From contig NC_089490.1 in the NCBI RefSeq assembly GCF_036850765.1, forward strand, positions 386,708,558 to 386,772,557: 64,000 nt of DNA. The letters are read 5' to 3'. Below, piece by piece: positions 1-14,700 of this stretch. The notes below the pieces were generated by a model. That model saw only the letters and a program-made list of their open reading frames with translations. It made no database searches and had not been told where the DNA came from. Position 1 is the first letter of the stretch. Each line of letters begins with the position of its first letter. This stretch comes from Saccopteryx bilineata (taxonomy: Eukaryota > Chordata > Mammalia > Chiroptera > Emballonuridae). Made by a program: the position numbers and the translations under genes.

Positions 1-756
1 CAGCCACATCAAACACACAGCCCCAGAGAATGACCACCGCTGGAGCTGGATACTGGCTCTCTGTCCATGTGAACGCACAATCCTGAAGGGCTCAAAGCTC
101 TTTGACTTACTGGCAAAATTGTAAGAGGTCAGGCTCACTATACATTTTAGAAAGTATCAAAGAGTACTGTGGTTACATTCAAGATCTGACATTCTGTGCT
201 TAAGTAAATTTTATGTCCATGACCAGAACTTGTTTTCCAGAAGAAAGGTCACCTTAGTGATATTACAATCTTCACCATGGGTTCTCTGCTGCCCCTGTCC
301 CCCTCTAAGTCCTTGGTTTTTCATTCATAATCCTATATCTTTTGATATATCTTTCATTTTAAGTTATGACTCAAAAATGCTACATTTCTCTTCTATAATT
401 CATCTATTTCCAGATTTATTTAGGCAGAAGGCAAACTTTTTTATTATGTTTTTGACTTTCAAAGAAATGTTTCACAGGCATTCATTATGAATGGAATGAG
501 ATCTTGGGACATGATCTTTGTTGTTACAGTTTTCTTTTTTGCCCTCAGATACTTGGTTCAGTACTAAATCTGGCAACACAGTAATGATCTGGCTTGGAGC
601 TCTCCAGCTCACTGATTTTCTGTGCTCTGGAGAAAAAAAATGACGCGTTGCCTTTTTGTTCTTCTTGGTGCTTGGGGACCTTGAGCCATGGGACTACAAA
701 AGAGAGATGTTTCTAATGTGTTGTATTGTGTCTCTTGTCATTGAGGTCATTGTCAG
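1..756. other. TTC17 intron, no feature recognised
   Basis: AT-rich intron upstream of the first exon in the window. I see no clear repeat, RNA gene or coding segment here. Confidence 0.5.
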
Positions 757-913
757 GAGAAAACCCCGGACAACAGCCATGACAAACAGAAATATTTTGA
801 CAACTCACAGTCACTGGATGCTGCTGAAGAGCCCTCTGAGACAGGAAGAGAGGAGGACCCTGTACTCTCTGTTGAGCATGCAGGGAGGGACTCAGATGTC
901 CTTAGACTTGAAA
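757..913 (+). CDS. TTC17: TTC17 exon a (first in window)
   Basis: Residues 1-52 of the in-window protein, plus one base of a split Asn codon. The frame starts at GAG in phase 0 after a rather pyrimidine-poor acceptor (ATTGTCAG) and ends GAA A|GTAAGT. The peptide is acidic and serine-rich ([21 protein letters not shown], then SETGREEDP), with no recognisable domain, and is probably a disordered linker between the N-terminal and C-terminal TPR regions. The call rests on the exact phase match to the next exon (A+AT = Asn, then [14 protein letters not shown]) 11.2 kb downstream. A 67-residue and an 88-residue open frame over this exon are shadows. The 5' border is the least certain exon edge in the gene. 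Confidence 0.85.
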
Positions 914-3900
914 GTAAGTTGATTTGACCTGAGCTGTGCTTCTGGGGTAAAATCAACTCGCAGGCTTTCAGCTTCTGCTTCTCTCTGCTGGAGAGTCTGT
1001 TTCCTCCTTTCAGCAGTCACGCATTTACTACGTTGTAGTTTCGTGAGGGTGACCCTCAAACGGTGAGGTAGAAGGCAAGCTACAATGTGACAGTGCTCTT
1101 CACACCTCATCCTTCTTTTCTCTGCCTCACTGTAGAGAGAGAAATCAAATCAGATTTTGCTAGAGCAAATTTGATTTGTTTATGTACTGTTCTTAATGTC
1201 AATGTCATTCATCTATTGAGTAAGTCAATGGAAAAAAGCGAGACAAGATGTATTTCCGCTAACCCAATACAATTTAAAGTTTTGGGATAATTGGGCATAC
1301 CTGCCAGGCCCCCCTTCTAAAATCCCATTTTCTGACCTCATTTTGAGGCAATTCTATAACTGCTGAAATGAACAACTTGTTTTAAATACTCATCCTACTT
1401 ACCCAGGATTTTTACCGCTTTTGGAACTATTCCGCACAACCTCCCACGTCTCAAAATGCTCTCCTCCCCTTGGCTTCTGGGGTGTCGCGGGTTCTCGGCT
1501 CTCTTCCTGTCTTCAGAACATCTTTTTCGATTTCCTTCACTTCTTTACTTTGCCCCTCATTTGTTGAGTTGCCCAGGATCTTAACTTTGGTCTGTTTTTC
1601 TTACCCTTGCGTGTGTTCTCACACAGGCCTCTGAATGTGCCTGTGACTCCACCCGTAGAGTTTCAGCTAAGATCCTCTCTGAGACTCCAGGCGCACTGCC
1701 CTCTGCCAGTGCTCTCTTTATCTGCACGTGCCACGCGCACTAACATGTCCAGACGTGAACTTGCCCTCACTCTCCCATTTTCTCAACTGCTTCTAAGCCC
1801 TGTATTCCTGCCTTCTGCTAATGGCATCGCAGCTCCCCAGACACCACACTGTCCAGTCTGGTGAATCTTATCTAAGACTGGTTGAATCTTATCTCCATTT
1901 ATTCCTTCTCCCTGCCTAAATTCAGACTTTCTTTATTCATTCCTGGGCTTACATGTAATGGTACAAAATTTAAAAAGCGTAAGTAACCCATCACCAATTT
2001 CTTGTGTATGCAAACAGTTGTTTCTAAAATCAGATCTGATCAGGTAAGTTGCCTACATTTAAATTTTTCAATAGCTCTCTCTTATTTATAGGCAGAGTTC
2101 AAATGTTTTAAGAATGGGAATTGTGACGGTTTGCCCCTCAATTTCGTCTTTAACCGAACTATCTGTGTACTAGTACTCCGTGTGGCAGAAAGCACCAACC
2201 TCTCACCATTCCCCTGCATGCAGTGTAGTTTTGAGCCTACGTGTGTTTGCAAAGGCTGGGAACGGCCCTGTGTACCCTTTGCCTCACCTGGACAGCTCCT
2301 CTGCGGCTCCAAGATCCAGCTCAAATGCCACGCCCTCTGTGAAGCATTCACGAAGGAGTCCAACCATTTAGTCATTCCATCTGCAGTCTTATTTCCACTT
2401 TCTGCCAAGGCACATGTCATACAGTATTAGTCACTTGTATGCCTTATCTCCCATCAGACTATGAGCTGCTTATATACCATGTCTTATATAACTTTATGTT
2501 CCTGTATACAGTAAATAGTCATTCAAGTGGCATTTGCTTTCCTGTGTAGGTTGGATTAACATATTTAGTAATTACAAAATCTTGTCTCCTTCTAAATGGA
2601 ATTGTATATTAAAAAAGTGACGTCTGATGTCTAAGAGAAGCTAGACCTCAAAGGAAAAGCTTTGCAGGTTTAGAAAATAGTTTCATCACTTCCACCAGGA
2701 ACTATTGGGCTTTAAGGAAACTAATTCCCATTTACCAACTCAAAAAGACATCGGTTCTGAAACTAGATGGCCAATTTGTTTGTTTACAAGGAGGCTAGTC
2801 CTCCCTGGTGCCTGAGGGACTCATGCCTTTCTGGCATCAGGTACTGACATGACCAAAGGGGCGTGAGGTGGTGTGATAAATTCACAGCACAAATGAAACT
2901 GAGTAATGTTAACAGATGTTCTAGTCAGTTTATAGAAGCTGTCCCTATTGCAGTACAGTACAACTCCCTAATAATCAGAATACTCATGACTACAAATCAG
3001 AGTCTATTCCTAGCACAACTCATGATGAAACCCAAACAAACTCTCGCTCTTTGTTCCCCCCATTTCTGAATACGTCATTGCTTAACATAGATTATAACCT
3101 AGTTCTTAAGTTCTTGGTTCCATGTTCCCGCGTAGATCTGCTCCGTCTCACCACTGAGGATACAGTACAGTTTTTCTGGCTGAGATGAAGTGTTTTCCAG
3201 GTCCCTTCAGCATCATGCAGACTGACCTTAGGGTGGATTCCTTTTCAGATAGCTAATTTAATCTAGTACAGGGGTCCCCATACTACGGCCCGCGGGCCAC
3301 ATGCGGCCCCCTGAGGCCATTTATCCAGCCCCCACCGCACTTCCGGAAGGGGCACCTCTTTCATTGGTGGTCAGTGAGAGGAGCATAGTCCCCATTGAAA
3401 TACTGGTCAGTTTGTTGATTTAAATTTACTTGTTCTTTATTTTAAATGTTATATTTGTTCCCATTTTGTTTTTTTACTTTAAAATAAGATATGTGCAGTG
3501 TGCATAGGGATTTATTCATAGTTTTTTTTATAGTCCGGCCCTCCAATGGTCTGAGGGACAGTGAACTGGCCCCCTGTGTAAAAAGTTTGGAGACCCCTGA
3601 TCTAGTATGATGATGACTCTTACTAGTTTTCCTCTCTGTATTTTTTATTTCCTCCAAAAATATAATACAAAAACTATTGGCCCTGGCCGGTTGGCTTAGT
3701 GGCAGAGTATCGGCCTGGCATGTGGGAGTCCTGGGTTCGATTCCCAGCCAGGGCACAGAGGAGAAGTGCCCATCTGCTTCTCCACCCCTCCCCCTCTCCT
3801 TCCTCTCTGTCTCTCTCTTCCTCTCCTGCAGCCAAGGCTCCATTGGAGCAAAGTTGGCCCAGGCACTGAGGATGGCTCTGTGGCCTCTGCCTCAGGCGCT

Positions 3901-6900
3901 AGAATGGCTCTGGTTGTAACAGAGCAACGCCCCAGATGGGAGGAGCATCACCCCCTGGTGAGCATGCCCGGTGGATCCCAGTCAGGCGCATGCTGGAGTC
4001 TGTCTGACTGCCTCCCCGTTTCCAACTTCAGAAAAATACAAACAAACAAACAAACAAAACCTATTTAATGCCAGTGCCTGGCTTTTATTATAATGCACTA
4101 CTTGTATTTAAAAAATGAAGTTTTTCTGTCTCTGATAACTGCATCATAGGAAGCCCACTGGTATGAACATGCTAACTTATACAACTGCAGTCCCCATGTA
4201 CTTGTCATATCTAGGGAAATTTCAGAAGGTCCTCCCAGAATTTAGACATATGGGAAAGAAAAGTCAATACCTTCTCTAGTAACCATAAAATATTCAAATA
4301 ATCACTACCTTTTTGTGATACTTAAAATTTACAAAGTAGTGGCCCTGACTGGTTGGCTCAGCGGTAGAGCGTCGGCCTGGCGTGCAAGGGACCTGGGTTC
4401 AATTCCCGGCCAGGGCACATAGGAGAAGCGCCCATTTGCTTCTCCATCTCCCCCCCTCCTTCCTCTCTGTCTCTCTCTTCCCCTCCTGCAGCCGAGGCTC
4501 CATTGGATCAAAGATGGCCCAGGAGCTCGGGATGGCTCCTTGGCCTCTGCCCCAGGCGCTAGAGTGGCTCTGGTCGCGGCAAAGCGACGCCCCGGAGGGG
4601 CAGAGCATCGCCTCCTGGTGGGCAGAGCGGCGCCCCTGATGGGCGTGCCGGGTGGATCCCGGTCGGGCGCATGCGGGAGTCTGTCTGACTGTCTCTTCCC
4701 GTTTCCAGCTTCAGAAAAATACAAAAACACACACACACACACACACAAAAAAAAATTTACAAAGTAGTATGAATTATGTATTAACCTTGTATCTTTTATT
4801 ACTTACCCTATATGATAGAAAATTGAGACCCAGTGATCTTAGGTACCTTGCCTAAGATATTCAGTAAGTGACATAATTAAAATTATTCTCAGACCTGATT
4901 CCATAAACTGTGTCCTCAGGTTCTCAGAAGGAGGAGTTTGATGGATTAGAACTTTATGTTTTAATTGGTAAGGTGATTTTTTTTTTATTTAAAAAAAACT
5001 TTTTAAAGATTTTATTTATTCATTTTAGAAAAAGGAGGGAAAAAGAGAGAAGGAGGGGAGCAGGAAGCATCAACTCCCATATGTGCCTTGACCAGGCAAG
5101 CCCAGGGTTTTGTACCAGTGACCTCACGTTCCAAGTCAATGCTTTATCCACTGCGCCACCACAGGTCAGGAGGTAACGTCATTTTTAAAGAAAACTAGAA
5201 TCTGCTGTCATCATTATATAAAACAAATAAACATTTTAATGTCAAAAAGGTGCATTGACAATCTCAGAATAAAGGGAAGTCTTTCTCAGAAATGGCCAGT
5301 GTATCTGGACATAGTGTCCATGTGTGTCTATGTGTCTATGTGTGTGTCGTAACTTTATATATGTGTCTTTTGTTTTCTGTCTCATTTTGCTAAAGATTGG
5401 TGAAAATTTTATCTCTGATTAACATTTGAAAACCACTGCTTTGTCATTATCTAGTACAGAATTTCTACCTGTGATCCTTTTTTTTTTTTTTTTTTCTTCA
5501 TAGAGACAGAGAGAGAGTCAGAGAGAGGGATAGATAGGGACAGACAGACAGGAACAGAGAGAGATGAGAAGCATCAATCATCAGTTTTTTGTGGCGACAC
5601 CTTAGTTGTTCATTGATTGCTTTCTCATATGTACCTTGACCACGGGCCTTCAGCAGACCGAGTAACCCCTTGCTCGAGCCAGCGACCTTGGGTCCAAGCT
5701 GGTGAGATTTTTTTTATTGCTCAAATCAGATGAGCCCGTGCTCAAGCTGGCAACCTTGGGGTCTCGAACCTGGGTCTTCCACAGCCCAGTCCGACGCTCT
5801 ATCCACTGCACCACCACCTGGTCAGACCTACCTGTGATTCTTGACAGAGTACCCAACATGGCTCACTTGACTTAAGTTTTCCCAGCTCCCTAAGATAAGA
5901 TTCATCCAAGTGAAAAAATGTGAACTCATAAGCCGCACTGTGGATGCTCAGTCTCTTCACTTCACAATATTTCTTCTCCATTTTCCAGAGTAAAAAATGG
6001 TACATGTTAATGAAGATAAAATAACACAGATGTAGGTCTCAGTCGCTGTTTTCAGTTTATGTCGTACCGTCTGTACCACAAGCAAGCAAGCCTAATACTG
6101 ACTTTTTCTTCTTGTTTCAAGTACAATTTAAAATCTTCTGGGATCCTTCTACAGTCTAGACCACTCACCAAACCTGAATTCAGTATATTCAACTACTTTA
6201 CTGAACAATGTCTGCAGATACATTCCTCTATCCATTTAGGCTAAACTATATGCTCTTAGTATTGTTATATTCTAAGCCTTCAGCACATTGTTAGGCACCC
6301 AGCCTAACAATTAATGAATTAATGAATAAACAAATTAATGAATAAGCATCCAAAATCTGTCAACCCATGGTCGTTGGTACCAATTCAACGCCAACTGGCA
6401 TCCCCAGTTTGGGTTGTGAAGGAGGCAGCTTTGTTGAATGCCCGCAGCTCAGTGGTGGTACAGTAGGCTGTGAGAACAGCGCAGCTGTGAGGCGGCCCTA
6501 GGGCCAGGCCTCTCTTCATCTAGGCTGCGCTGCTCTGCTCTGATCTAATCTGCTCTGGAGACATCTTTGGGGTTTCAGTTCTAGCCGGGGAAGGGCTAGT
6601 CTTGGTGGAAAGGGAAAGTGCAGCCTGACCTGTGGTGGTGCAGTGGATAAAGCATCAACCTGGAATGCTGAGATCATTGGTTTGAAACCCTGGGCTTGCT
6701 GGGTCAAGGCACATATGAGAAGCAACTATGAGTTGATACTTCCCGCTCCTACCCCTCGCCTTTCTGTCTCCTCTCAAAAATCAGTAAATAAAACCTAGAA
6801 AGAAAGAGTGAGAGAGAGAAATACAAGAAAGAAGAAAAATGAAGGGGAGCCTGACCTGTGGTGGCACAGTGGATAAAGCGTTGACCTGGAAATGCTGAGG

Positions 6901-6990
6901 TCACCGGTTCAAAACCCTGGGCTTGCCTGGTCAAGGCACATATGGGAGTTAATGCTTCCAGCTCCTCCCCCCCTTCTCTCTCTCTCTCTG

Positions 6991-7037
<47 letters not shown>

Positions 7038-10000
7038 TCCTCTCTGAAATGAATAAATAAAAAAAAATTAAAAAGAAAAATGAAGGGGAAAGTGCATTTT
7101 CAAAGCCCCAGGAGAGCTGGCTTACATGGACAGAAATCCCTGTCCCTTGTCCCTGATTGGTCCTCATGCAAATGAGAACACTAAATCCTTGCCATCTGAT
7201 TGGTCCAAAAAGCATTGCCCTGACTGGTCAGAATAGAGCCATTCTGATTGGTCAGAGCTGCACAGCTCCAACTGAATGGGGAAAGCCTCAGTCCTATTGA
7301 TTGAACTGGGATTCCAGGAACTCTTTTATAAGGACTGGCTCAAATGGCAGAAACAGTGCAGGCAGAGAGGTCAGGCTTCTTCCTGAAGTGCAGTTCACGG
7401 GAGAGGGCTCTGTTTTTCTCTTTTTTATTTGATCCCAGTTAGCCACCAGGAGCCCCTCTTAGTAGGTTCCTTTTTTCTCATGGTTCACAAATCCCAAATA
7501 CTTTATCCTGTTGCCCTCACTAACTCCATTATCTTTATAACCAGCATTCTGTCGTCATATTCAGATTCCAAACTATATTCACATAGTAAAAAGTCCACTA
7601 TTTTACATTAGGCTTTAAAATCTTGAAATCATCTTTGAACCTACCCTGTTCTTTGCCCTTAGATCCATTTAATCACCAAATTCTATTTTTCTCCATTTAA
7701 ACTTTCTCACATACCTCTTACCCTTTCTTTTAAAAAAATTCCTTTACCCTCACCGTAAGTCCTCCCTTCATACAATTCTTTTGTTGTTGTTGTTTGTTTT
7801 TTCATTTTTCTGAAGCTGGAAACAGGGAGAGACAGTCAGACAGACTCCCGCATGCGCCCGACCGGGATCTACCCCGCACGCCCACCAGGGGGCGACGCTC
7901 TGCCCACCAGGGGGCGATGCTTTGCCCATCCTGGGCGTCGCCATATTGGGACCAGAGCCACTCTAGCGCCTGAGGCAGAGGCCACAGAGCCATCCCCAGC
8001 GCCCGGGCCATCTTTGCTCCAATGGAGCCTTGGCTGCGGGAGGGGAAGAGAGAGACAGAGAGGAAAGCGCGGCGGAGGGGTGGAGAAGCAAATGGGCGCT
8101 TCTCCTGTGTGCCCTGGCCGGGAATCGAACCCGGGTCCTCCGCACGCTAGGCCGACGCTCTACCGCTGAGCCAACCGGCCAGGGCTACAATTCTTATCTA
8201 GGTTAGTGAACTACCTTTCTGATTAATCTCTGTATCCTCTGTCCTGCTCTCCTTTCCCCCTCCTCACTCCCAAATACACCAACTGATTTTCTACCCTAAC
8301 TTTCATAAACATTACAGCTCTCATCTTGTTATTCTTCTGCTTAGCAGACAAGGCTTCCTTTATATGAATCTTCTTCCTGACTCTCCCAGACATTCTCAAT
8401 GTGTCCTACCTTCCCTCAGTATCATTTTTTCTCAATGTGTCCCTCCTTCCCTCGGCATCATTTTTTTTCTCAATATGTCCCTCCTTCCTTCAGTATCTTT
8501 TTGTTTTTATCTCGAGAGAGAGAGAGGAAGGGAGAGAGATGAGAGGCATCAACTAATAGTTGTAGCAGTTTAATTGTTCATTGATTGCTTTCTCAGTTGT
8601 GCCTTGACTTGGGGACTCCAACTGAGCCAGCGACCATGGGGTTATGTCTATGATGCCACGCTCAAGTCAATGACCCTGCACTCAAGCTGGTGAGCCCGCG
8701 CTCCAGCTGGCAGCCTAGGGGTTTTGAACCTGGGTCCTCAGGCATCCCAGGTTGATACTCTGTCCACTGCGCCACCACTTGGTCAGGCTTCCCTACATAG
8801 CTTAGTTGCCAATACCATCTTTATACATTGTTTTTATTCTAGTTAATTTGACATCACTGGTACCCGCATATACCTTCCTCTTGCCTGTACCCGTCTGTAT
8901 GTACCTGGGTGTGTGACATGTGCATGCGTGCTCTCTTAGTGTCGTCCTTCTGGGGAGCACCCTCCCGGGCCTCTGTTCTGTCTAAAATCCTGCTTCACGG
9001 AGTCTACCTTCCCTTAGGGAGCACTTTGTGACTACAATCAAATATTTTTCCCCTTGCAAAAAATATCTAAATGTACTTGTTTTCTCATTATTCAACGTAT
9101 ATTATTTTGTGTCTTTAACTTGATAATAAATCCATTTACTTCCTCAGGGCCAGATCCTTGGGTTCCTATTCTTTTTGTTCTTACCTATCTAGCTTATATG
9201 TGCAGATGGCCACATAGCAGTCTCTAAACAAATAAAGAGTGGTTTATTTTTCTTCTAACGCAGCACGTATATGTATTTAGTGTTATTCTTTAAGAATTGC
9301 TGTCGCCTCCCCTCCCCGCACCAGCAGCCTTTGAAAAGACCTGATGGCTGCCAGCAGCAGAAGCCTGTGGCAGGGTTCATAGTCCCTGTTGATTTGAATA
9401 TTGGTTTTCATCAATGAAAGCCCTTTTCTCTAAGAACTTTTTAATAGTGATATCTATCACCTAATGGTAAGGGCACAGGGAAGCATTAACCTTTGGGAAC
9501 TCTTTACAACTAAACAACATAAATGGCTTTCCAAATAGTAAGTAACACAGCATCTATGCGCAGCTCTAATTATACACTGGAGAATCAGTTACCTGCAGTC
9601 TCCCCTTGGCCAAAAGCCACTTTTTTAAAAACCCATATTCTTGGCTATGGCCAAATTTATCCAAAAAAACAAAAACAAAAACCCTTTTCTGTTTCAACAC
9701 CAGGTGCAAGGAATCCCAGGGTGTCCATAGGAGAAGGAAGGGGCGGAAGCTAAAATAACATAAAGGATACTTAGAGACAACAGTGTGCTACAAGTCAGAT
9801 GCCAGGAAATTCCCTCAGTTGCTATTTGGGATCTTTATAGCAGCCCTGCCCAGCTGTTTTCCTGGGTGAGCTGCTGAGAAATTTGTAAATGGCATAGTTT
9901 GCTACTCATTATGCTCAAGTCATACCTACCTTTCTGTTGCTTACCATTCATCTGGTTGACCATACTTGAACCATGACAAGGTACACCTAGAGTTTAAAAA

Positions 10001-11664
10001 GTCAGCAAGACAGAGGAAGGGCAGGCATAGCAGATTCTCAGGAACTTCACAAACCAAATTATTTCTGAGTTCCCATTCATTCATTTTGTGCCTGCTATAT
10101 GGCCGGTAAAATGTTGAACATTCAGAACATAGTAACAAGATAGAAACTGAAAATGAAAACTCTTTGTAAACCCTGCATTTATACTACTGGACACATAATT
10201 TAGGCTAGAAAAGACCATTTTTATCTGAGTTTTCTAAAGAAAATCTTTTGAAAACTATCTTACTTTATACTTGTTTCAGAACTGTTCACCACCACCATCA
10301 TCATCATTATATTGTCAGTAGGAACCAGCGATTGATTCAGAAAGACTAAAAGACTTCCTTGAAAAGACAGTAGTACATTTTGTAGTCACTTGTTGCAAAT
10401 AAAAAAGCCCTGTAGCATTTTCAAGAAGGAAGAACAGATCATTCTGGTGGCACTGACAGCAGACCTTCCCACCCTCTGGCATAGAATGGGGAGTGGGAGA
10501 CAGATGCCACCAGAGTTAAGGGTGACACTGCATCTCCTGTGGGTAGGGCTCAAAGCTTATGTTATTAGGCAGTCCACTCTTTGTCGGAATACTATGAGTT
10601 TTTAAGATGAGTTACTCACAATGGCTGTATAGGCGATAAAGATAAGAGATTCCTGACTCTAGGCTTTTTTTTCCCATTGATTTGAGAGGGATTGGGGAGA
10701 GAAAGAAGCATCATCTCATTGTTCCACTTAGTTCTCATTTAGTTGTGTGCTCACTAATTGCTCCTTGTACATGCCCTGACTGTCAAACCTACAGCCTCTG
10801 GCATGCTGGTTTGGCACTTTATCCACTGAGCTACCTGGCCAGTGGATAAAGTCCCTGACCCTGGCCTTTTTATCACCATGTTCTAAATCACTGAACAAGA
10901 CAGCATTTCTAGTTGGAGACCATTGGGGTCACTTAACTGGAATCATGTAGACTAGCATTTTGTGGGCAGTCAGCCCCAAGCCCTCAGTTATCAAGTAGGT
11001 ACGTAGTACCATAGGAGGCATTTCTTTTTGTTACTTGTTTTTATAGCCTCTCTACTTCCAAAAAGGATTAAAGATAACTTGCATGGAACACACAATATAA
11101 GATTCAGCCATTAATTCAAAGTAACATAAGTAGTAAAGAATTTTTTTTATAAAATAAGGCATTGTGTTACACTCAAAGTAATTTTCCCCCAAGCTTCCTA
11201 GGTGTCTAAGCATACAGGGGAATTTGTAGGGTTGTGTAGCCTTCAATGTCTAACAATGGAAACATATTGACTCCTCAGGAGAGAGAACCTTGACTAGGCA
11301 ATTGTGCTGAAAACCTCCATGGGAGTCTTGACATAAACTGGAGCAACTGTTTCAGAAAAAAAAAAATTACTGTCTTATTACTAGCATATTGCTATTTCTT
11401 CTATCAGCCATTAGTGAAAATGGGAGCCTCCTTGGGGGATTACGATAACTTCCCATTAGACAGATCATTGTTCACATAAGGCAATTAGGCTATATGGTCT
11501 GGACATATAGCTATGATGTTTCATATGCTATTTGAATGAAGCCTAAAGGATCCCCACATTGCCCTGGCCGGATAGCTCTTTTGGTTGGGGCATCGCTCCA
11601 AGGAGCAGAGGTTGCCGGTTCGATCCCTGGTCAGGGTACATGCAGGAGCAGATTGGTGTTCCTG

Positions 11665-11723
<59 letters not shown>

Positions 11724-14700
11724 CCCCCGTCCTCTCTGGCTAAAATCAATAAATTTAAAAAAATAAAAGAATCCCCACATTAAAGTAACATATAATTTTC
11801 ATCTTTGCCATCTATGTCTTATATCTAGAACAAGTTGGTGTTTTTTGCAAAAAAAAAGGGAAAAAAATATATATTTATATAGACTGGCCTCCTCGTGCTC
11901 ACTAGGGACATAAACTGTGACAACCTACCCTCTAGCTCCTTCTTGGCCAGGCTTTGGACAAAAGCTACATGACAAAGATGGCATTTTATCATGAATTTTG
12001 AAGATGCCGAATGGTATTTTTATGAAAGTGGGCTAGAGAAGTGCCTCTAACCAGAACCAAAACTTTTCTCAGAAAATAAGGTCGGAGTCACCCAGACACT
12101 TGAATGGCTGCTATGTAATTGTCAATCACATGCTGGCACTTGAATTTCAGATTTGGTGGTTGAAGAAAGCAACGGTTCTGATGAGATCGAGATTGCTGGT
12201 AAAACCAAAATGACAGAGGAGATCCTGGCCCTGGTGGACGAATTTGAGCAGACCTGGCCTCTGGAAGGTCTGGAGGGAGCGCTGGAGGTGAAGGGGCGGC
12301 ACCTGGACGTGCAGGGGATCCGGGTGCTGAAGCAAGACCCCCAGGACGGCGTGGCCAGAAGCTCTTGCTACGGAGACTGCATAAGCGAAGATGACGAAGC
12401 AACAGAATGGGTAAGAGCTGCCAACAGTCCTTCCCAGACCGTAGCCCAGGGCTGCCTGACGCGTCTGTTGGGCGTGTGGCCCTGCTTGATGCGAGGCTGC
12501 AGCCCGCCTTCGCGTTGGAATGGACCACAGGCAGCATCCATGTCACTCCATCCCTCCGGGCAGCAGAGGAAATGGGTGGGTGGGAGGCCGCTCCCAAAGC
12601 CCGTGGCTTTGAAACTACCCAGTGCAGACATCTTCGTTTTCAGTCTCCTCGGTACCCCTTCAAGGTTAGGTTGCTATTTATTTCACTAAATTTTTTTTTA
12701 GACCTTTAAGAATTAAATGGAAGGAGAAAAGTGCACCTTAGCCCAGAACTAGTCTTCCGTAAAGCCCCTAGTATACAGCCACTGACAGATTTGATAGCTG
12801 GTCTCACTTGTCCCTAACATGTTTCCATTTCCTAGATCACGTTCCAGGTCAAACGTGTGAAGAAATCCAGAGGAGAGCATAAAAATCCTGCTAGGAAAAG
12901 GATAGAATCAAATCAAGTAGAAAATGTTGTACCTCGCCCCCAAACAAACCTGGAGATCACTGGCCCAAAGGTGGTGTCTCCGGGGCCACAAGGTAAATCT
13001 GAACGTTTAATGCGCCGGTTGCTTCTTTCTGTCTCAGTTTCACAAAGGGCATGTTGATTTACAGCAGATGAGCAGGTAATTGGGCTAAGTGAACAAGAAA
13101 CCAGTCATTGATAGAAAGTTATTTTGACAGTTCCTCCACTTTTTTACCATTGGCTATTTGACTTATATTCTTATTCTCTTGAGCTTAAATAGGGTGAATA
13201 CACCAGTTTTGCCATTCAGTGCCACATACCTCATTTTCCTTATCTATAAAATGGGAATAGTAATTTGCATCTATCTTATCAGGTGGTTGTGAGGACTCTA
13301 AGAGTTCGTGCATGTAAAGCGCTTTATGTGAACTAGGCACTTTGGGCTCAATGCCTATTAACTAGCTAGTAACATTTTTGTGTGTCAGATGTCTCTTTAA
13401 GTATAAGAGAAATGCTTTAGAACTATTGCCCAGGAAAACTGCATATACATCAAAATCTGACATGTACTTAGTACAGGGTTCATAGTTGTTCCAAAATCCA
13501 TCTCTGGACTCCAGGGTCAGGGCCGTCCCTGTAAGTCCAGCTGACTTTCTCTTCCAGCAATGAAGTAGTGGTGGTAGAATTTCTTTTAAAACGTACCTTT
13601 TTTAAAAAGAAATTTTTACTGTCTTGGACTTTGGAAATTCAAGGTAACTTCCTGAAAATGTCTCGTTTAATTTGGTGTGCGTACTTAACCCAACCTCAAA
13701 GCAGAGGGCACACAGTGAAATGGACTAAATCCCAAATGAACTGTTACTTGTGAAAAATAGTAAGGACACCAAAAAGGACATTTTGTATGACTGGGGTTAA
13801 AAGCATGAAGTAGCTTTACTGTTTAAGGAACACGGCATGTGTTAACACGTACAAAAGAAAGCAATACTTCCTTTGTTGGGTTTGTCTTCTGTAGCCAGGA
13901 AAAAACCTTCCAACTGTAAAACATTATCATGGAAATGAACGCTACAATGGATTCAACAAGAAATGTAATAAAACCAGAAGAGAAAAAAATTCAGATGGTT
14001 ATTTATATACATTTAAGGCGAAAAGGAACTTTCTAAGGCTGAAGGAAAGAAAACAATAACTCTCAGGAGAAAACATCATAAAATAGAAAGACAAAGGACT
14101 AAAACAGCAATTTTTTTGCAGAATATTTACAGAATATGTGATAAGGAAAGGATATCAATATCACTTAAAGAGCACCTACAAATTAATAAGAAAATATAGC
14201 ATTTCAGTAAAATATGTGCAAATACATAGGCAGTTCACTAAATACACACACACATACACAGGGCCATTAAATATGTGAGAAAATGTTCAGCCTACTAGTA
14301 CTCAAAAATGTGCAAATATAAACAGTGACGTACCGTTGTTGCTTATCAAATTGTCTTTAAATGTGTAATAAACAGTGAGAATTAATAAAATCAATCGTGA
14401 GTTCTGGGATAGTTTGACTAGATTTTCAGAATATTTAAAAATATACCAACAATTCTCTTCCCAATAACTTACACCAAGAAAATCATTGTACAACTGCAAA
14501 GATAGAAGTCCAAAGTTTTCAATTAGAGTTGCTAAATTAAAAATTTGGAAACAACCTAAAGGTTGGTAATTGCCTAAGTAAATGAGAGCATGTATACTGT
14601 GCAGGCACAATGTTTGCAATTTAGTAGGTGGACAAAAGCAGTTTATGAAATGGCACACAGGCGTGCCTCCTTTTACTGTGCTTCGCTTATTGTGCTTTGC

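Noticed and set aside
12153..12689. 178-codon open frame as a single exon
   Set aside because: The last 93 codons read through a strong GTAAGA donor; the spliced frame continues perfectly at 12836.
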